From assembly GCA_021186555.1 (NCBI GenBank), contig JAJKFL010000427.1, positions 20,422,505 through 20,486,504 on the forward strand: 64,000 nt of DNA. Direction: 5' to 3'. Under the pieces are notes generated by a model that worked only from the letters and a program-made list of their open reading frames with translations, did not search any database and was not told the DNA's origin. Made by a program: the position numbers and the translations under genes. This DNA comes from Reticulitermes speratus. Taxonomy: Eukaryota > Arthropoda > Insecta > Blattodea > Rhinotermitidae. Each line of letters starts with the position of its first letter. Position 1 is the first letter of the stretch. Shown one piece after another: positions 32,028 through 45,664 of this stretch.

Positions 32028-32245
32028 CATTGACTTATTCCTTCCGGCCGCAACTTGGTCCAGGAGTCGACTCATCCTTTAACAGAAATGAGTACCAGGG
32101 ATGTGTCCTGGAGGGCAAAGGCGACCGGTGCTTAGGGCTGACAACCTTACCACCTTCGTGTGAAGATTGTCTAGAAAGTCTGGGAGCCTCGACCTTCTGG
32201 AGCCCTAAGTTTCTGTTCAGGCCTGTAATGGGGGATAGCTTTACC
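32028..32245 (+). repeat. Truncated SINE, family C (unit 2)
   Basis: Unit 2 copy of the SINE fragment at 21,185-21,402, offset by the length of unit 1. Confidence 0.8.
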
Positions 32246-33441
32246 AGTCTTAATGGCTTAATTTCCCACAAAATTTCGGACGTAATTTTTATCAGCATTA
32301 CATTTATCTTTCTTCTTGCGTTTTGCAGGAATTTTCTGCCTCCACCTTTATCCTTATACTTTGAAAACTGGGGCAAAAATTTCCTCCGAAAACTTTGTTA
32401 ATATTTATTATTTCAGAAAAACTTAATGTAGAATGGATATGGATCAGAATAATGTTCGACGGAATGCTTTTGTTTTGCTGAAGTCATTATCAACAATAGA
32501 CTCTGCAGTATAATTTGTTGAACAGCTGCATGAGGAGGTGCAAATATCTCTTTCCAGAAGTAGCCATTATATTAGCCTAATTCTGCTCAGTATGACATTT
32601 TTGTATCTCAAGAACTGGACATTTCTTTGAAAAATATTTAATTTGTAATAACTGGGAGTCATTCTGTGTGACTACAATGCTTAACTGCCTCTAACACGGA
32701 TTGTTAGTAGGCCTACTGTTTAAAATCATAGGCTTCAGATCTGAAAGGATTCTTTGGATCCATCTAAGCAGCAGGAGACCAACACTGAATTTGTAACTTG
32801 GTGTGTCAGGATTCTGTAAGACTTGTACATTTGAACATCGGCAATGACATTAGCAACATACAGGCCTAAGTTACGTGTATGTTAAAGAAAGTATACTTTA
32901 TTTGGTAGGGTGGAATGGGGTCATATGTTTCAGGATAGAGAGCAGTGGCGAACTGAATTAAAAAATCCATACAATATTAGGGTTCAACAAGATGCCTGAA
33001 GCTTCTTGCGTACCTGAACGAATTTTAGCTCCTCAAAAAATACTGCTTTTTGGAAACAGTTTCCAGTCATGACAGAAAAAATGAAGTGCGTGTAACAATT
33101 CCGATGGCTAGTAATCTGACACTGACTATTCCCACAAGATACGTGGTAACAAATTCACAACACCCAGACCAACAAAATGCACCATACTCTTGCCAGGTAT
33201 TTTATATTACAATACCACTTTGAACACTGCTACAAGTTTCAATACCCAAGGGATCATCATCAGGAAACCAAATCAAAGCAACACCACACAAAACCAAAAC
33301 TTTGCGTAGATTATAAAGGTGTAAACAAGGCAAAGAGTTAAAATGTAGGCGATTCTTTGTAGTATAGCTGTATAATGGATCCTTGTAAGCAGTGTCTTTG
33401 AGGTAACTTACGTACTGTGTTATCCTTTGTTAAGTATGTAG

Positions 33442-33652
33442 GTGTTTAAAGCAGAACACCAGTACCAGGTGTGGTATGCAGAGTCACAACAAAGTGAGGC
33501 CTTGTGTGAGAAGCTGAAGCATGATGCTGTAGAGAAGGAATGTGAGTTGGCACACACACAGGAACTCTGCTCTGAGTTACAAAGGCAGGTGCACGAAATG
33601 AAGCAAGTTCGTAACATAAGTGTAGAAGAAGACCCCTACATTATGAGCCCAG
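33442..33652 (+). CDS. Coiled-coil exon A copy (unit 2)
   Basis: Open-frame copy of the 26,669-26,879 exon. Its own intron has been deleted up to the splice border: the bases before it are now CTTTGTTAAGTATGTAG, which still offer an AG but a weaker pyrimidine tract. The upstream exons X and Y are absent. Confidence 0.5.
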
Positions 33653-34203
33653 GTTAGTTTGTTAGCAGTGTGTGTTTCTAGAAATACGTAAGCTTCCTTA
33701 CATCCATTATTTCACTTTCTCACACCTCATTTCCTTCTGTGATTACTTTCAACCAAAACCCATATTGATTTGAAAAGTGCATTGTGAAATAACTGTGGCT
33801 GCAGGAACACGTAGTAGGTACACATTAGGGTTTATGTAAACAAAAATTGTGAAATCCTTATGTGGAGGATTCTCCTACGTCGACTTGTATTCTGATGTTA
33901 GAAACACTGGCTGTTATTCTTGAAATATAAGTATTATTTACTGTCATATTCCTAAAAAATAAATACTGTAATATCATGACAAAATACAGTATTACAGAAA
34001 ATTTGTATATCCCTTTACTATTCCTGTTTACATTGACATTGAGCTTCCTGGACTGTGTTCTTTAAATGAGCCCAGTACCTCCTTTGCTGTATAATTTTTG
34101 TTAGTTTGAAATGCCTTGGTTATAAAATTAAATATGTAAATGAAATTACCGTTCAATTTCTCTGTGTTCTTTTAGATGTGCAACTTAATGCATACATGCA
34201 TGC

Positions 34204-34209
34204 ACCCCC

Positions 34210-34255
<46 letters not shown>
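34204..34255. repeat. C-run plus (CA)n microsatellite (unit 2)
   Basis: Longer homologue of the tract at 27,432. Confidence 0.9.
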
Positions 34256-34261
<6 letters not shown>

Positions 34262-34722
34262 GTGAAACTTGGACTTCTTGTACCATGAACCTGTGTTTTA
34301 CTTGATTCTATGCACCTAAAATCAGTCCTCCCAAACTTCCATAAGAGCAGTGTTGTTTTTTTCATCAGGTACATTCAGGTTGAGCATAAATTGGGTTATT
34401 GCTGTCATTTAAGTCCTTTGAAGTGGAAATGAGGAAAAAGGAGAATAACTTTGTAAGAATTTTATATCTGTATTTTCTTGGTATACACTTATTATTCTAT
34501 GGCTTCAAGGCCATGCCAGCAGAGTTATAGTGACTGCATGTTCCACATGCTTCTTAAATTGCTGTTTTAGTATTGCATTTTGTAGCTACTTGTATACAGT
34601 TTTATTTTATTTATTTGTTAAAATTTGTTATAAGTAACCACATGTTCTGTGCTCTCATTAAGTTGCTGTATTGGTGTTTCTCTGTAAATATACTGCGCAT
34701 TTAACTAGCAAACAGTTTTACT

Positions 34723-35611
34723 TTAACCTTTAAAGTATGGGAGATTTAAATCCCAAAGTAGCCGCTGACGGCTGGGGTTCCTCTCGCTTTAAATGCCCGT
34801 TTTTGCACCTGCTGATATTATTTGTTGTATTTAATACATTTTTAAAGATAAAACCTTCAAATAAAAAGAACGCGCTTAAGAATGAATCCGTCTACCTGTT
34901 ACGCAAGTTTCAAGAAAATCCACCTATTTTTATGCAGCTTAGTTGAAGGTAGTTTTTTGTTTTGTTTATTTTTCACTTTAAACTTCATTTTCTAGATTTA
35001 TTCTTTTCAGATAGCTCCTGCTGTCAGTGGGTAATCTGTGCTATAAATTTTGGAGCTGACTGTACATGTCACTGTATTTCCTCATAAGTTATTTGGGTTT
35101 CAGTCTTATAAAATGATGTTTAGGTTTCCTGGTAATTCAGGCTTATCTGGGTGCTGAGTGCCAGTGAGTTAATATGCAATCAGTGGGAGAGGTAAGGAAT
35201 GCATACAGACGTTCATTGCTCTGGTTAGTGCAATATGGGACCACAGGCAAATGTCCTTCATTCTGCTGTAAGGATTTCTTCGTGACTAGTTTGAATTTTA
35301 AGTTCATGCTTATGTCTATCTTCAACTCAACAGTTCAGTCTGTTCCCTGTCACAGTAATAACATGCGGCAGGCCCGGCAGGGCAGATGCTTGAATCACGA
35401 TCAGAGAGAGTCAGCACCTGGCTTATGCAGTGTAAGAAAATTTGCTGCCATGTGTGTTCCTCCAAAAACAAATAAAAAGAATGAAATTCAAGTATCGAGA
35501 ATGCAACATACTGTTGTGTGCTACCTCTGTTCCGAGGTATATCACACCAAACTGCATTCTGAGGACCAACTGACACTAAAGTGGAAAGGGGGAACACACA
35601 AATGTACGTAA
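34723..35611 (+). mobile_element. piggyBac-like element relic (unit 2)
   Basis: Copy of 27,937-28,816 with a 9-bp insertion (GCAGGCCCGGCAGGG near 35,367). Confidence 0.45.
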
Positions 35612-35870
35612 ATATTACCATTGTAGTTACTGAACTGATATTTTTCAGTAGCGTTTTCTTGATGAAATGATGGGGTGAAGGGGGTGTAGATTTTACAGGA
35701 AAGACTGTATAAAGGAACAGAGGCTTATCGGAAGGTCCATTATGTGTGTGTATTTGCTTCACTTCGCCAATATGAGGAAAAAGTAAGAACTACTGGCTGG
35801 CGACATCTGTAAATAATTCGCGACTGCTGGAAAAATCGTAAGGCTGTCAGCAAGAAAAATTAAACCTCAT

Positions 35871-36245
35871 AATGCTGATGGGACTGGGCTGTTCTTCAGG
35901 CTTCCACCTAATTTTGATTTTGAAAGGTGATTCTTGCCATGGTGGAAAGAATTCCCAGAAGAGGATATTTGTTTTGTTTTGTTAACCTTCAAAGCCAATG
36001 GGACTGGTAAACTCCTGTTATTAGTTATTGGGTAGAGTGAAAACCCTCATTGCTTTAAAAATGTCAGAAAGTTGCCCACAAAGTATATGGCAAACAGAAA
36101 AGCACAGGTTACACAGGCTATTTTATTGACTATTTAAGGGCATTAGATGCCAAAATGAGTTCCAAAAACACAAAGATTTTACTTATTGTGGATCAGTGTG
36201 CTTCTCATCCACAAGACACAAGTTACCTAAAGAATGTGAAAATAT
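35871..36245 (+). pseudogene. Tigger-like transposase relic (unit 2)
   Basis: Copy of 29,076-29,450. Confidence 0.6.
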
Positions 36246-37616
36246 AAGTTGTTTATTTCACACCAACTTATGCACATTCACTTATAATATTAGTAATTAT
36301 ATTTTACCCCTATACATATTTCGGCGTCTCAAAACGCCATCCTCAGGGGGTCGTAGAGTTTACTAGCATAGACCGTACAATCATGAATACGTCGTTACAT
36401 CCGTATAAATGTGATACATCAAATAGTCAGTTATAAATTCATACTTATTGATATAAAATAAAAAAGGTGAAATTGAAAAAACATTCAATTAACACCTTTT
36501 AATAATACTTTTATTATTACACAATATTGTATGAAACTTGACATTGCAAATATGATATGGAATTCCACCCGTGTCCTGCGTTTGTATTACATCCACTTCA
36601 ATATGAAAAGTTTTTGCCGTCCTCTTTCCTAGGTTTTGATACTTTTCTTTTTCACTTTCACTTTTCTCAGCATTTCCAAGGCCTGTTAACACTCAGAAAC
36701 ATGAGAACAGTTGATGTAAACACAAAACACCACAAGGCAAGCGAGAAAGACTCGCTGTAAGCATCTGCCCTCAGTCAGTTCCCCAGTAACAGGAGTCAGC
36801 GAGTTGCTCTTCATTTTTACATTCAAAGTGCATTTGCTAGCATGCCGCATGAACTTTGTATTATTTCTAGTGGGGTCCACTTTGGATGCCATTTGTATGT
36901 GCAGATGTTCATAACCCAAATGTAAGTGGGGGACTTACTGTACTGACCAGCATGGTAACCCATCACATCATTCTTTGGTGTTGGAAACAGATGCTACAGA
37001 TTGGAGCAAACTGGCTACCAAAGGCAGTATCACATTAAAGTCTTTATATAATACTAATGCAAATGCTATGCAATTTTGACTTTTAAGATTTAGCAGTATT
37101 ATTTTGAAGATGTTCCAACATTTCTGCGTACATTGCAGTTGCTGTCTGCGGGTGAATGAGGCAGAATATTGAAGACGGCCAGTATTTAATCTGATAGTGG
37201 GGATGGGGGTCAGGGTGTGGAGGTTGGTGCTATTCAGTAGGAAGTCATAGGTGTAAGGTTTTCCTTGACATGTGTTTGGAAAGCTCTTCTTTCTACATGC
37301 CTGTTTTTATCAGTGTCTCATCTCTTCAGATAAGAAAGCTGTCATTTGGGCACAGAAATGTGCCAACCTATTCATTCAAAACTTGGCCTCCACATGAACA
37401 TCATTTTCTGTGTCAGTTTTGCTGCTATAAACTTCATTTATTGTTCAGCATTGATTAGTTTATAAGTGTTTTCTTTCTCAAAGTCCATACGTTAGTATCA
37501 TGGTACACGCTTATTAAAGGACGTTGCAGTGTATTTTGTTAATAGTCGTAGATGTTACTGATGGGTATTTGTACCACAATATGCATAGTAGTCTTACAGT
37601 ATAATATAATTTGCAG

Positions 37617-37724
37617 GACACAGAAGTGCTTAAAGTGAGCGAGGATGGAGCAACTGTCAGGCCAACTAGAAAAATAAATCCTTTGAAGGCTCTTTTTAAA
37701 AAAAAAAAAGGATCATGCAGATGA
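37617..37724 (+). CDS. Terminal exon Z copy (unit 2)
   Basis: Identical in sequence to the exon at 30,869-30,976, including the 12-A run. Confidence 0.48.
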   Translation, partial: DTEVLKVSEDGATVRPTRKINPLKALFKKKKGSCR

Positions 37725-37976
37725 GGTGAGATTGATGCTGTTCTTGTATTCTGTACCTCTAATCTCACTAATGGGTCTAGTCTTGTTAAATATGACCTTT
37801 AAAATTTAAGCTGAATACAATGTACACTATAGATATTTTGTAGCTTTTTGTGTTATGTGCTATATAACTATGGTATTTCTTTTCCCCTTTTTTTAAAAAC
37901 ACGTCCCACATACAAAGAAAAGTATTAATTTTGTACACATTTTTAATGACTATTTTTTTTTTCAAATGTGTAAGTA

Positions 37977-38391
37977 CCGTATATTCTCGAATCTAATCCG
38001 CACCTTTTTTACAGTTTTAGAGGGCTAAAAAATCAGATGCGGATTAGATTCGCGGTCTAGAGCTGGATTTTGGAAAAATGATTGAGCTGCTGTACAATAT
38101 AACAATAACGTAATTAATAAACAACGTAAGAACAATACAATACAATAATCTATTATTTTATTATTTATTATTATAATTTATTATTCATCAGACTCGCCGT
38201 CATCACTCATAACTGAATCGTTATCCGTGCTCTCCACCCAGTCACTATCATCTTTATCTTCAACATCGTCGTCCCATACAATGTCATCGCTGCCTTGTGT
38301 TTCCGCCATAGTCGAACGTTGCTTTCATCAACTCCAAAAATTGCAGCGGCTTTGCGGTTTCCATTCTCCTCTGCGCACCGAATAACTTCAC
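37977..38391 (-). mobile_element. pogo-like element, truncated (unit 2)
   Basis: Same truncated left part as 31,229-31,643. Confidence 0.85.
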
Positions 38392-38775
38392 AAGTTGCCG
38401 CATGAGCACGGCGAAATGATGAATCATATGCAACCGTGCTGATATGAATGCCCGACTACAAGTGAAAAAGGATGTTTGATGAAATGTTTTGAGTTATAAC
38501 GTCATGAGCCCTAATTATTATTGGAGTAGAGTTAAGTTCCTTGGAAATAGTTTCTACGAATTTAACCTCCAAAGACACAATTATTTCACGTCTCCGTGTC
38601 TCTAATAAGCACAAAACTCTGGCCATTTTTTAGCCTAAAATTTAGATTTCCTCTTGATAAAAATCGCATTATTTCCTATTGATTACATTATCTTTCCGTC
38701 TCCGTCTTTAGTATGTAAAGTGGAGGTATGTTTCTCCGAAGTATTTTTAATGTACCTACCAGTCTTCATATTTTT

Positions 38776-38993
38776 CATTGACTTATTCCTTCCGGCCGCA
38801 ACTTGGTCCAGGAGTCGACTCATCCTTTAACAGAAATGAGTACCAGGGATGTGTCCTGGAGGGCAAAGGCGACCGGTGCTTAGGGCTGACAACCTTACCA
38901 CCTTCGTGTGAAGATTGTCTAGAAAGTCTGGGAGCCTCGACCTTCTGGAGCCCTAAGTTTCTGTTCAGGCCTGTAATGGGGGATAGCTTTACC
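38776..38993 (+). repeat. Truncated SINE, family C (unit 3)
   Basis: Unit 3 copy of the SINE fragment at 21,185-21,402. Confidence 0.8.
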
Positions 38994-40189
38994 AGTCTTA
39001 ATGGCTTAATTTCCCACAAAATTTCGGACGTAATTTTTATCAGCATTACATTTATCTTTCTTCTTGCGTTTTGCAGGAATTTTCTGCCTCCACCTTTATC
39101 CTTATACTTTGAAAACTGGGGCAAAAATTTCCTCCGAAAACTTTGTTAATATTTATTATTTCAGAAAAACTTAATGTAGAATGGATATGGATCAGAATAA
39201 TGTTCGACGGAATGCTTTTGTTTTGCTGAAGTCATTATCAACAATAGACTCTGCAGTATAATTTGTTGAACAGCTGCATGAGGAGGTGCAAATATCTCTT
39301 TCCAGAAGTAGCCATTATATTAGCCTAATTCTGCTCAGTATGACATTTTTGTATCTCAAGAACTGGACATTTCTTTGAAAAATATTTAATTTGTAATAAC
39401 TGGGAGTCATTCTGTGTGACTACAATGCTTAACTGCCTCTAACACGGATTGTTAGTAGGCCTACTGTTTAAAATCATAGGCTTCAGATCTGAAAGGATTC
39501 TTTGGATCCATCTAAGCAGCAGGAGACCAACACTGAATTTGTAACTTGGTGTGTCAGGATTCTGTAAGACTTGTACATTTGAACATCGGCAATGACATTA
39601 GCAACATACAGGCCTAAGTTACGTGTATGTTAAAGAAAGTATACTTTATTTGGTAGGGTGGAATGGGGTCATATGTTTCAGGATAGAGAGCAGTGGCGAA
39701 CTGAATTAAAAAATCCATACAATATTAGGGTTCAACAAGATGCCTGAAGCTTCTTGCGTACCTGAACGAATTTTAGCTCCTCAAAAAATACTGCTTTTTG
39801 GAAACAGTTTCCAGTCATGACAGAAAAAATGAAGTGCGTGTAACAATTCCGATGGCTAGTAATCTGACACTGACTATTCCCACAAGATACGTGGTAACAA
39901 ATTCACAACACCCAGACCAACAAAATGCACCATACTCTTGCCAGGTATTTTATATTACAATACCACTTTGAACACTGCTACAAGTTTCAATACCCAAGGG
40001 ATCATCATCAGGAAACCAAATCAAAGCAACACCACACAAAACCAAAACTTTGCGTAGATTATAAAGGTGTAAACAAGGCAAAGAGTTAAAATGTAGGCGA
40101 TTCTTTGTAGTATAGCTGTATAATGGATCCTTGTAAGCAGTGTCTTTGAGGTAACTTACGTACTGTGTTATCCTTTGTTAAGTATGTAG

Positions 40190-40400
40190 GTGTTTAAAGC
40201 AGAACACCAGTACCAGGTGTGGTATGCAGAGTCACAACAAAGTGAGGCCTTGTGTGAGAAGCTGAAGCATGATGCTGTAGAGAAGGAATGTGAGTTGGCA
40301 CACACACAGGAACTCTGCTCTGAGTTACAAAGGCAGGTGCACGAAATGAAGCAAGTTCGTAACATAAGTGTAGAAGAAGACCCCTACATTATGAGCCCAG
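40190..40400 (+). CDS. Coiled-coil exon A copy (unit 3)
   Basis: Copy of exon A with the same deleted upstream intron as unit 2. The predicted peptide is unchanged. Confidence 0.5.
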
Positions 40401-40951
40401 GTTAGTTTGTTAGCAGTGTGTGTTTCTAGAAATACGTAAGCTTCCTTACATCCATTATTTCACTTTCTCACACCTCATTTCCTTCTGTGATTACTTTCAA
40501 CCAAAACCCATATTGATTTGAAAAGTGCATTGTGAAATAACTGTGGCTGCAGGAACACGTAGTAGGTACACATTAGGGTTTATGTAAACAAAAATTGTGA
40601 AATCCTTATGTGGAGGATTCTCCTACGTCGACTTGTATTCTGATGTTAGAAACACTGGCTGTTATTCTTGAAATATAAGTATTATTTACTGTCATATTCC
40701 TAAAAAATAAATACTGTAATATCATGACAAAATACAGTATTACAGAAAATTTGTATATCCCTTTACTATTCCTGTTTACATTGACATTGAGCTTCCTGGA
40801 CTGTGTTCTTTAAATGAGCCCAGTACCTCCTTTGCTGTATAATTTTTGTTAGTTTGAAATGCCTTGGTTATAAAATTAAATATGTAAATGAAATTACCGT
40901 TCAATTTCTCTGTGTTCTTTTAGATGTGCAACTTAATGCATACATGCATGC

Positions 40952-40954
40952 ACC

Positions 40955-40985
<31 letters not shown>

Positions 40986-40988
40986 ACA
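40952..40988. repeat. C-run plus (CA)n microsatellite (unit 3)
   Basis: Homologue of the tract at 27,432. Confidence 0.9.
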
Positions 40989-41457
40989 TATACACAGTGA
41001 AACTTGGACTTCTTGTACCATGAACCTGTGTTTTACTTGATTCTATGCACCTAAAATCAGTCCTCCCAAACTTCCATAAGAGCAGTGTTGTTTTTTTCAT
41101 CAGGTACATTCAGGTTGAGCATAAATTGGGTTATTGCTGTCATTTAAGTCCTTTGAAGTGGAAATGAGGAAAAAGGAGAATAACTTTGTAAGAATTTTAT
41201 ATCTGTATTTTCTTGGTATACACTTATTATTCTATGGCTTCAAGGCCATGCCAGCAGAGTTATAGTGACTGCATGTTCCACATGCTTCTTAAATTGCTGT
41301 TTTAGTATTGCATTTTGTAGCTACTTGTATACAGTTTTATTTTATTTATTTGTTAAAATTTGTTATAAGTAACCACATGTTCTGTGCTCTCATTAAGTTG
41401 CTGTATTGGTGTTTCTCTGTAAATATACTGCGCATTTAACTAGCAAACAGTTTTACT

Positions 41458-42346
41458 TTAACCTTTAAAGTATGGGAGATTTAAATCCCAAAGTAGCCGC
41501 TGACGGCTGGGGTTCCTCTCGCTTTAAATGCCCGTTTTTGCACCTGCTGATATTATTTGTTGTATTTAATACATTTTTAAAGATAAAACCTTCAAATAAA
41601 AAGAACGCGCTTAAGAATGAATCCGTCTACCTGTTACGCAAGTTTCAAGAAAATCCACCTATTTTTATGCAGCTTAGTTGAAGGTAGTTTTTTGTTTTGT
41701 TTATTTTTCACTTTAAACTTCATTTTCTAGATTTATTCTTTTCAGATAGCTCCTGCTGTCAGTGGGTAATCTGTGCTATAAATTTTGGAGCTGACTGTAC
41801 ATGTCACTGTATTTCCTCATAAGTTATTTGGGTTTCAGTCTTATAAAATGATGTTTAGGTTTCCTGGTAATTCAGGCTTATCTGGGTGCTGAGTGCCAGT
41901 GAGTTAATATGCAATCAGTGGGAGAGGTAAGGAATGCATACAGACGTTCATTGCTCTGGTTAGTGCAATATGGGACCACAGGCAAATGTCCTTCATTCTG
42001 CTGTAAGGATTTCTTCGTGACTAGTTTGAATTTTAAGTTCATGCTTATGTCTATCTTCAACTCAACAGTTCAGTCTGTTCCCTGTCACAGTAATAACATG
42101 CGGCAGGCCAGGCAGGGCAGATGCTTGAATCACGATCAGAGAGAGTCAGCACCTGGCTTATGCAGTGTAAGAAAATTTGCTGCCATGTGTGTTCCTCCAA
42201 AAACAAATAAAAAGAATGAAATTCAAGTATCGAGAATGCAACATACTGTTGTGTGCTACCTCTGTTCCGAGGTATATCACACCAAACTGCATTCTGAGGA
42301 CCAACTGACACTAAAGTGGAAAGGGGGAACACACAAATGTACGTAA
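41458..42346 (+). mobile_element. piggyBac-like element relic (unit 3)
   Basis: Copy of 27,937-28,816 with a 9-bp insertion in the form GCAGGCCAGGCAGGG, shared with unit 4. Confidence 0.45.
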
Positions 42347-42604
42347 ATATTACCATTGTAGTTACTGAACTGATATTTTTCAGTAGCGTTTTCTTGATGA
42401 AATGATGGGGTGAAGGGGGTGTAGATTTTACAGGAAAGACTGTATAAAGGAACAGAGGCTTATCGGAAGGTCCATTATGTGTGTGTATTTGCTTCACTTC
42501 GCCAATATGAGGAAAAAGTAAGAACTACTGGCTGGCGACATCTGTAAATAATTCGCGACTGCTGGAAAAATCTAAGGCTGTCAGCAAGAAAAATTAAACC
42601 TCAT

Positions 42605-42979
42605 AATGCTGATGGGACTGGGCTGTTCTTCAGGCTTCCACCTAATTTTGATTTTGAAAGGTGATTCTTGCCATGGTGGAAAGAATTCCCAGAAGAGGAT
42701 ATTTGTTTTGTTTTGTTAACCTTCAAAGCCAATGGGACTGGTAAACTCCTGTTATTAGTTATTGGGTAGAGTGAAAACCCTCATTGCTTTAAAAATGTCA
42801 GAAAGTTGCCCACAAAGTATATGGCAAACAGAAAAGCACAGGTTACACAGGCTATTTTATTGACTATTTAAGGGCATTAGATGCCAAAATGAGTTCCAAA
42901 AACACAAAGATTTTACTTATTGTGGATCAGTGTGCTTCTCATCCACAAGACACAAGTTACCTAAAGAATGTGAAAATAT
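42605..42979 (+). pseudogene. Tigger-like transposase relic (unit 3)
   Basis: Copy of 29,076-29,450. Confidence 0.6.
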
Positions 42980-44288
42980 AAAGTTGTTTATTTCACACCA
43001 ACTTATGCACATTCACTTATAATATTAGTAATTACATTTTACCCCTATACATATTTCGGCGTCTCAAAACGCCATCCTCAGGGGGTCGTAGAGTTTACTA
43101 GCATAGACCGTACAATCATGAATACGTCGTTACATCCGTATAAAATGTGATACATCAAATAACACCTTTTTAATAATACTTTTATTATTACACAATATTG
43201 TATGAAACTTGACATTGCAAATATGATATGGAATTCCACCCGTGTCCTGCGTTTGTATTACATCCACTTCAATATGAAAAGTTTTTGCCGTCCTCTTTCC
43301 TAGGTTTTGATACTTTTCTTTTTCACTTTCACTTTTCTCAGCATTTCCAAGGCCTGTTAACACTCAGAAACATGAGAACAGTTGATGTAAACACAAAACA
43401 CCACAAGGCAAGCGAGAAAGACTCGCTGTAAGCATCTGCCCTCAGTCAGTTCCCCAGTAACAGGAGTCAGCGAGTTGCTCTTCATTTTTACATTCAAAGT
43501 GCATTTGCTAGCATGCCGCATGAACTTTGTATTATTTCTAGTGGGGTCCACTTTGGATGCCATTTGTATGTGCAGATGTTCATAACCCAAATGTAAGTGG
43601 GGGACTTACTGTACTGACCAGCATGGTAACCCATCACATCATTCTTTGGTGTTGGAAACAGATGCTACAGATTGGAGCAAACTGGCTACCAAAGGCAGTA
43701 TCACATTAAAGTCTTTATATAATACTAATGCAAATGCTATGCAATTTTGACTTTTAAGATTTAGCAGTATTATTTTGAAGATGTTCCAACATTTCTGCAT
43801 ACATTGCAGTTGCTGTCTGCCGGGTGAATGAGGCAGAATATTGAAGACGGCCAGTATTTAATCTGATAGTGGGGATGTGGGTCAGGGTGTGGAGGTTGGT
43901 GCTATTCAGTAGGAAGTCATAGGTGTAAGGTTTTCCTTGACATGTGTTTGGAAAGCTCTTCTTTCTACATGCCTGTTTTTATCAGTGTCTCATCTCTTCA
44001 GATAAGAAAGCTGTCATTTGGGCACAGAAATGTGCCAACCTATTCATTCAAAACTTGGCCTCCACATGAACATCATTTTCTGTGTCAGTTTTGCTGCTAT
44101 AAACTTCATTTATTGTTCAGCATTGATTAGTTTATAAGTGTTTTCTTTCTCAAAGTCCATACGTTAGTATCATGGTACACGCTTATTAAAGGACGTTGCA
44201 GTGTATTTTGTTAATAGTCGTAGATGTTACTGATGGGTATTTGTACCACAATATGCATAGTAGTCTTACAGTATAATATAATTTGCAG

Positions 44289-44396
44289 GACACAGAAGTG
44301 CTTAAAGTGAGCGAGGATGGAGCAACTGTCAGGCCAACTAGAAAAATAAATCCTTTGAAGGCTCTTTTTAAAAAAAAAAAAGGATCATGCAGATGA
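44289..44396 (+). CDS. Terminal exon Z copy (unit 3)
   Basis: Identical in sequence to the exon at 30,869-30,976. Confidence 0.48.
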   Translation, partial: DTEVLKVSEDGATVRPTRKINPLKALFKKKKGSCR

Positions 44397-44648
44397 GGTG
44401 AGATTGATGCTGTTCTTGTATTCTGTACCTCTAATCTCACTAATGGGTCTAGTCTTGTTAAATATGACCTTTAAAATTTAAGCTGAATACAATGTACACT
44501 ATAGATATTTTGTAGCTTTTTGTGTTATGTGCTATATAACTATGGTATTTCTTTTCCCCTTTTTTTAAAAACACGTCCCACATACAAAGAAAAGTATTAA
44601 TTTTGTACACATTTTTAATGACTATTTTTTTTTTCAAATGTGTAAGTA

Positions 44649-45062
44649 CCGTATATTCTCGAATCTAATCCGCACCTTTTTTACAGTTTTAGAGGGCTAA
44701 AAAATCAGATGCGGATTAGATTCGCGGTCTAGAGCTGGATTTTGGAAAAATGATTGAGCTGCTGTACATATAACAATAACGTAATTAATAAACAACGTAA
44801 GAACAATACAATACAATAATCTATTATTTTATTATTTATTATTATAATTTATTATTCATCAGACTCGCCGTCATCACTCATAACTGAATCGTTATCCGTG
44901 CTCTCCACCCAGTCACTATCATCTTTATCTTCAACATCGTCGTCCCATACAATGTCATCGCTGCCTTGTGTTTCCGCCATAGTCGAACGTTGCTTTCATC
45001 AACTCCAAAAATTGCAGCGGCTTTGCGGTTTCCATTCTCCTCTGCGCACCGAATAACTTCAC
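44649..45062 (-). mobile_element. pogo-like element, truncated (unit 3)
   Basis: Same truncated left part as 31,229-31,643, one base shorter. Confidence 0.85.
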
Positions 45063-45446
45063 AAGTTGCCGCATGAGCACGGCGAAATGATGAATCATAT
45101 GCAACCGTGCTGATATGAATGCCCGACTACAAGTGAAAAAGGATGTTTGATGAAATGTTTTGAGTTATAACGTCATGAGCCCTAATTATTATTGGAGTAG
45201 AGTTAAGTTCCTTGGAAATAGTTTCTACGAATTTAACCTCCAAAGACACAATTATTTCACGTCTCCGTGTCTCTAATAAGCACAAAACTCTGGCCATTTT
45301 TTAGCCTAAAATTTAGATTTCCTCTTGATAAAAATCGCATTATTTCCTATTGATTACATTATCTTTCCGTCTCCGTCTTTAGTATGTAAAGTGGAGGTAT
45401 GTTTCTCCGAAGTATTTTTAATGTACCTACCAGTCTTCATATTTTT

Positions 45447-45664
45447 CATTGACTTATTCCTTCCGGCCGCAACTTGGTCCAGGAGTCGACTCATCCTTTA
45501 ACAGAAATGAGTACCAGGGATGTGTCCTGGAGGGCAAAGGCGACCGGTGCTTAGGGCTGACAACCTTACCACCTTCGTGTGAAGATTGTGTAGAAAGTCT
45601 GGGAGCCTCGACCTTCTGGAGCCCTAAGTTTCTGTTCAGGCCTGTAATGGGGGATAGCTTTACC
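45447..45664 (+). repeat. Truncated SINE, family C (unit 4)
   Basis: Unit 4 copy of the SINE fragment. It differs by one C-to-G change (GATTGTGTAGAAAG instead of GATTGTCTAGAAAG). Confidence 0.8.

Larger units (their letters stand above)
31644..38391 (+). repeat. Tandem segmental duplication, unit 2 (6,748 bp)
   Basis: Second copy. It carries the 4.07-kb deletion (junction GTATGTAGGTGTTT at about 33,435-33,446), a 9-bp in-frame insertion in the piggyBac relic relative to unit 1, and a scrambled remnant of the palindrome at about 36,420-36,500. Confidence 0.95.
38392..45062 (+). repeat. Tandem segmental duplication, unit 3 (6,671 bp)
   Basis: Third copy, with the same 4.07-kb deletion. It shares with unit 4 alone the clean loss of the palindrome (ATCAAATAACACC at about 43,155) and the changes CTGCATACAT and GCCGGGTGAATG near 43,800. 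Confidence 0.95.
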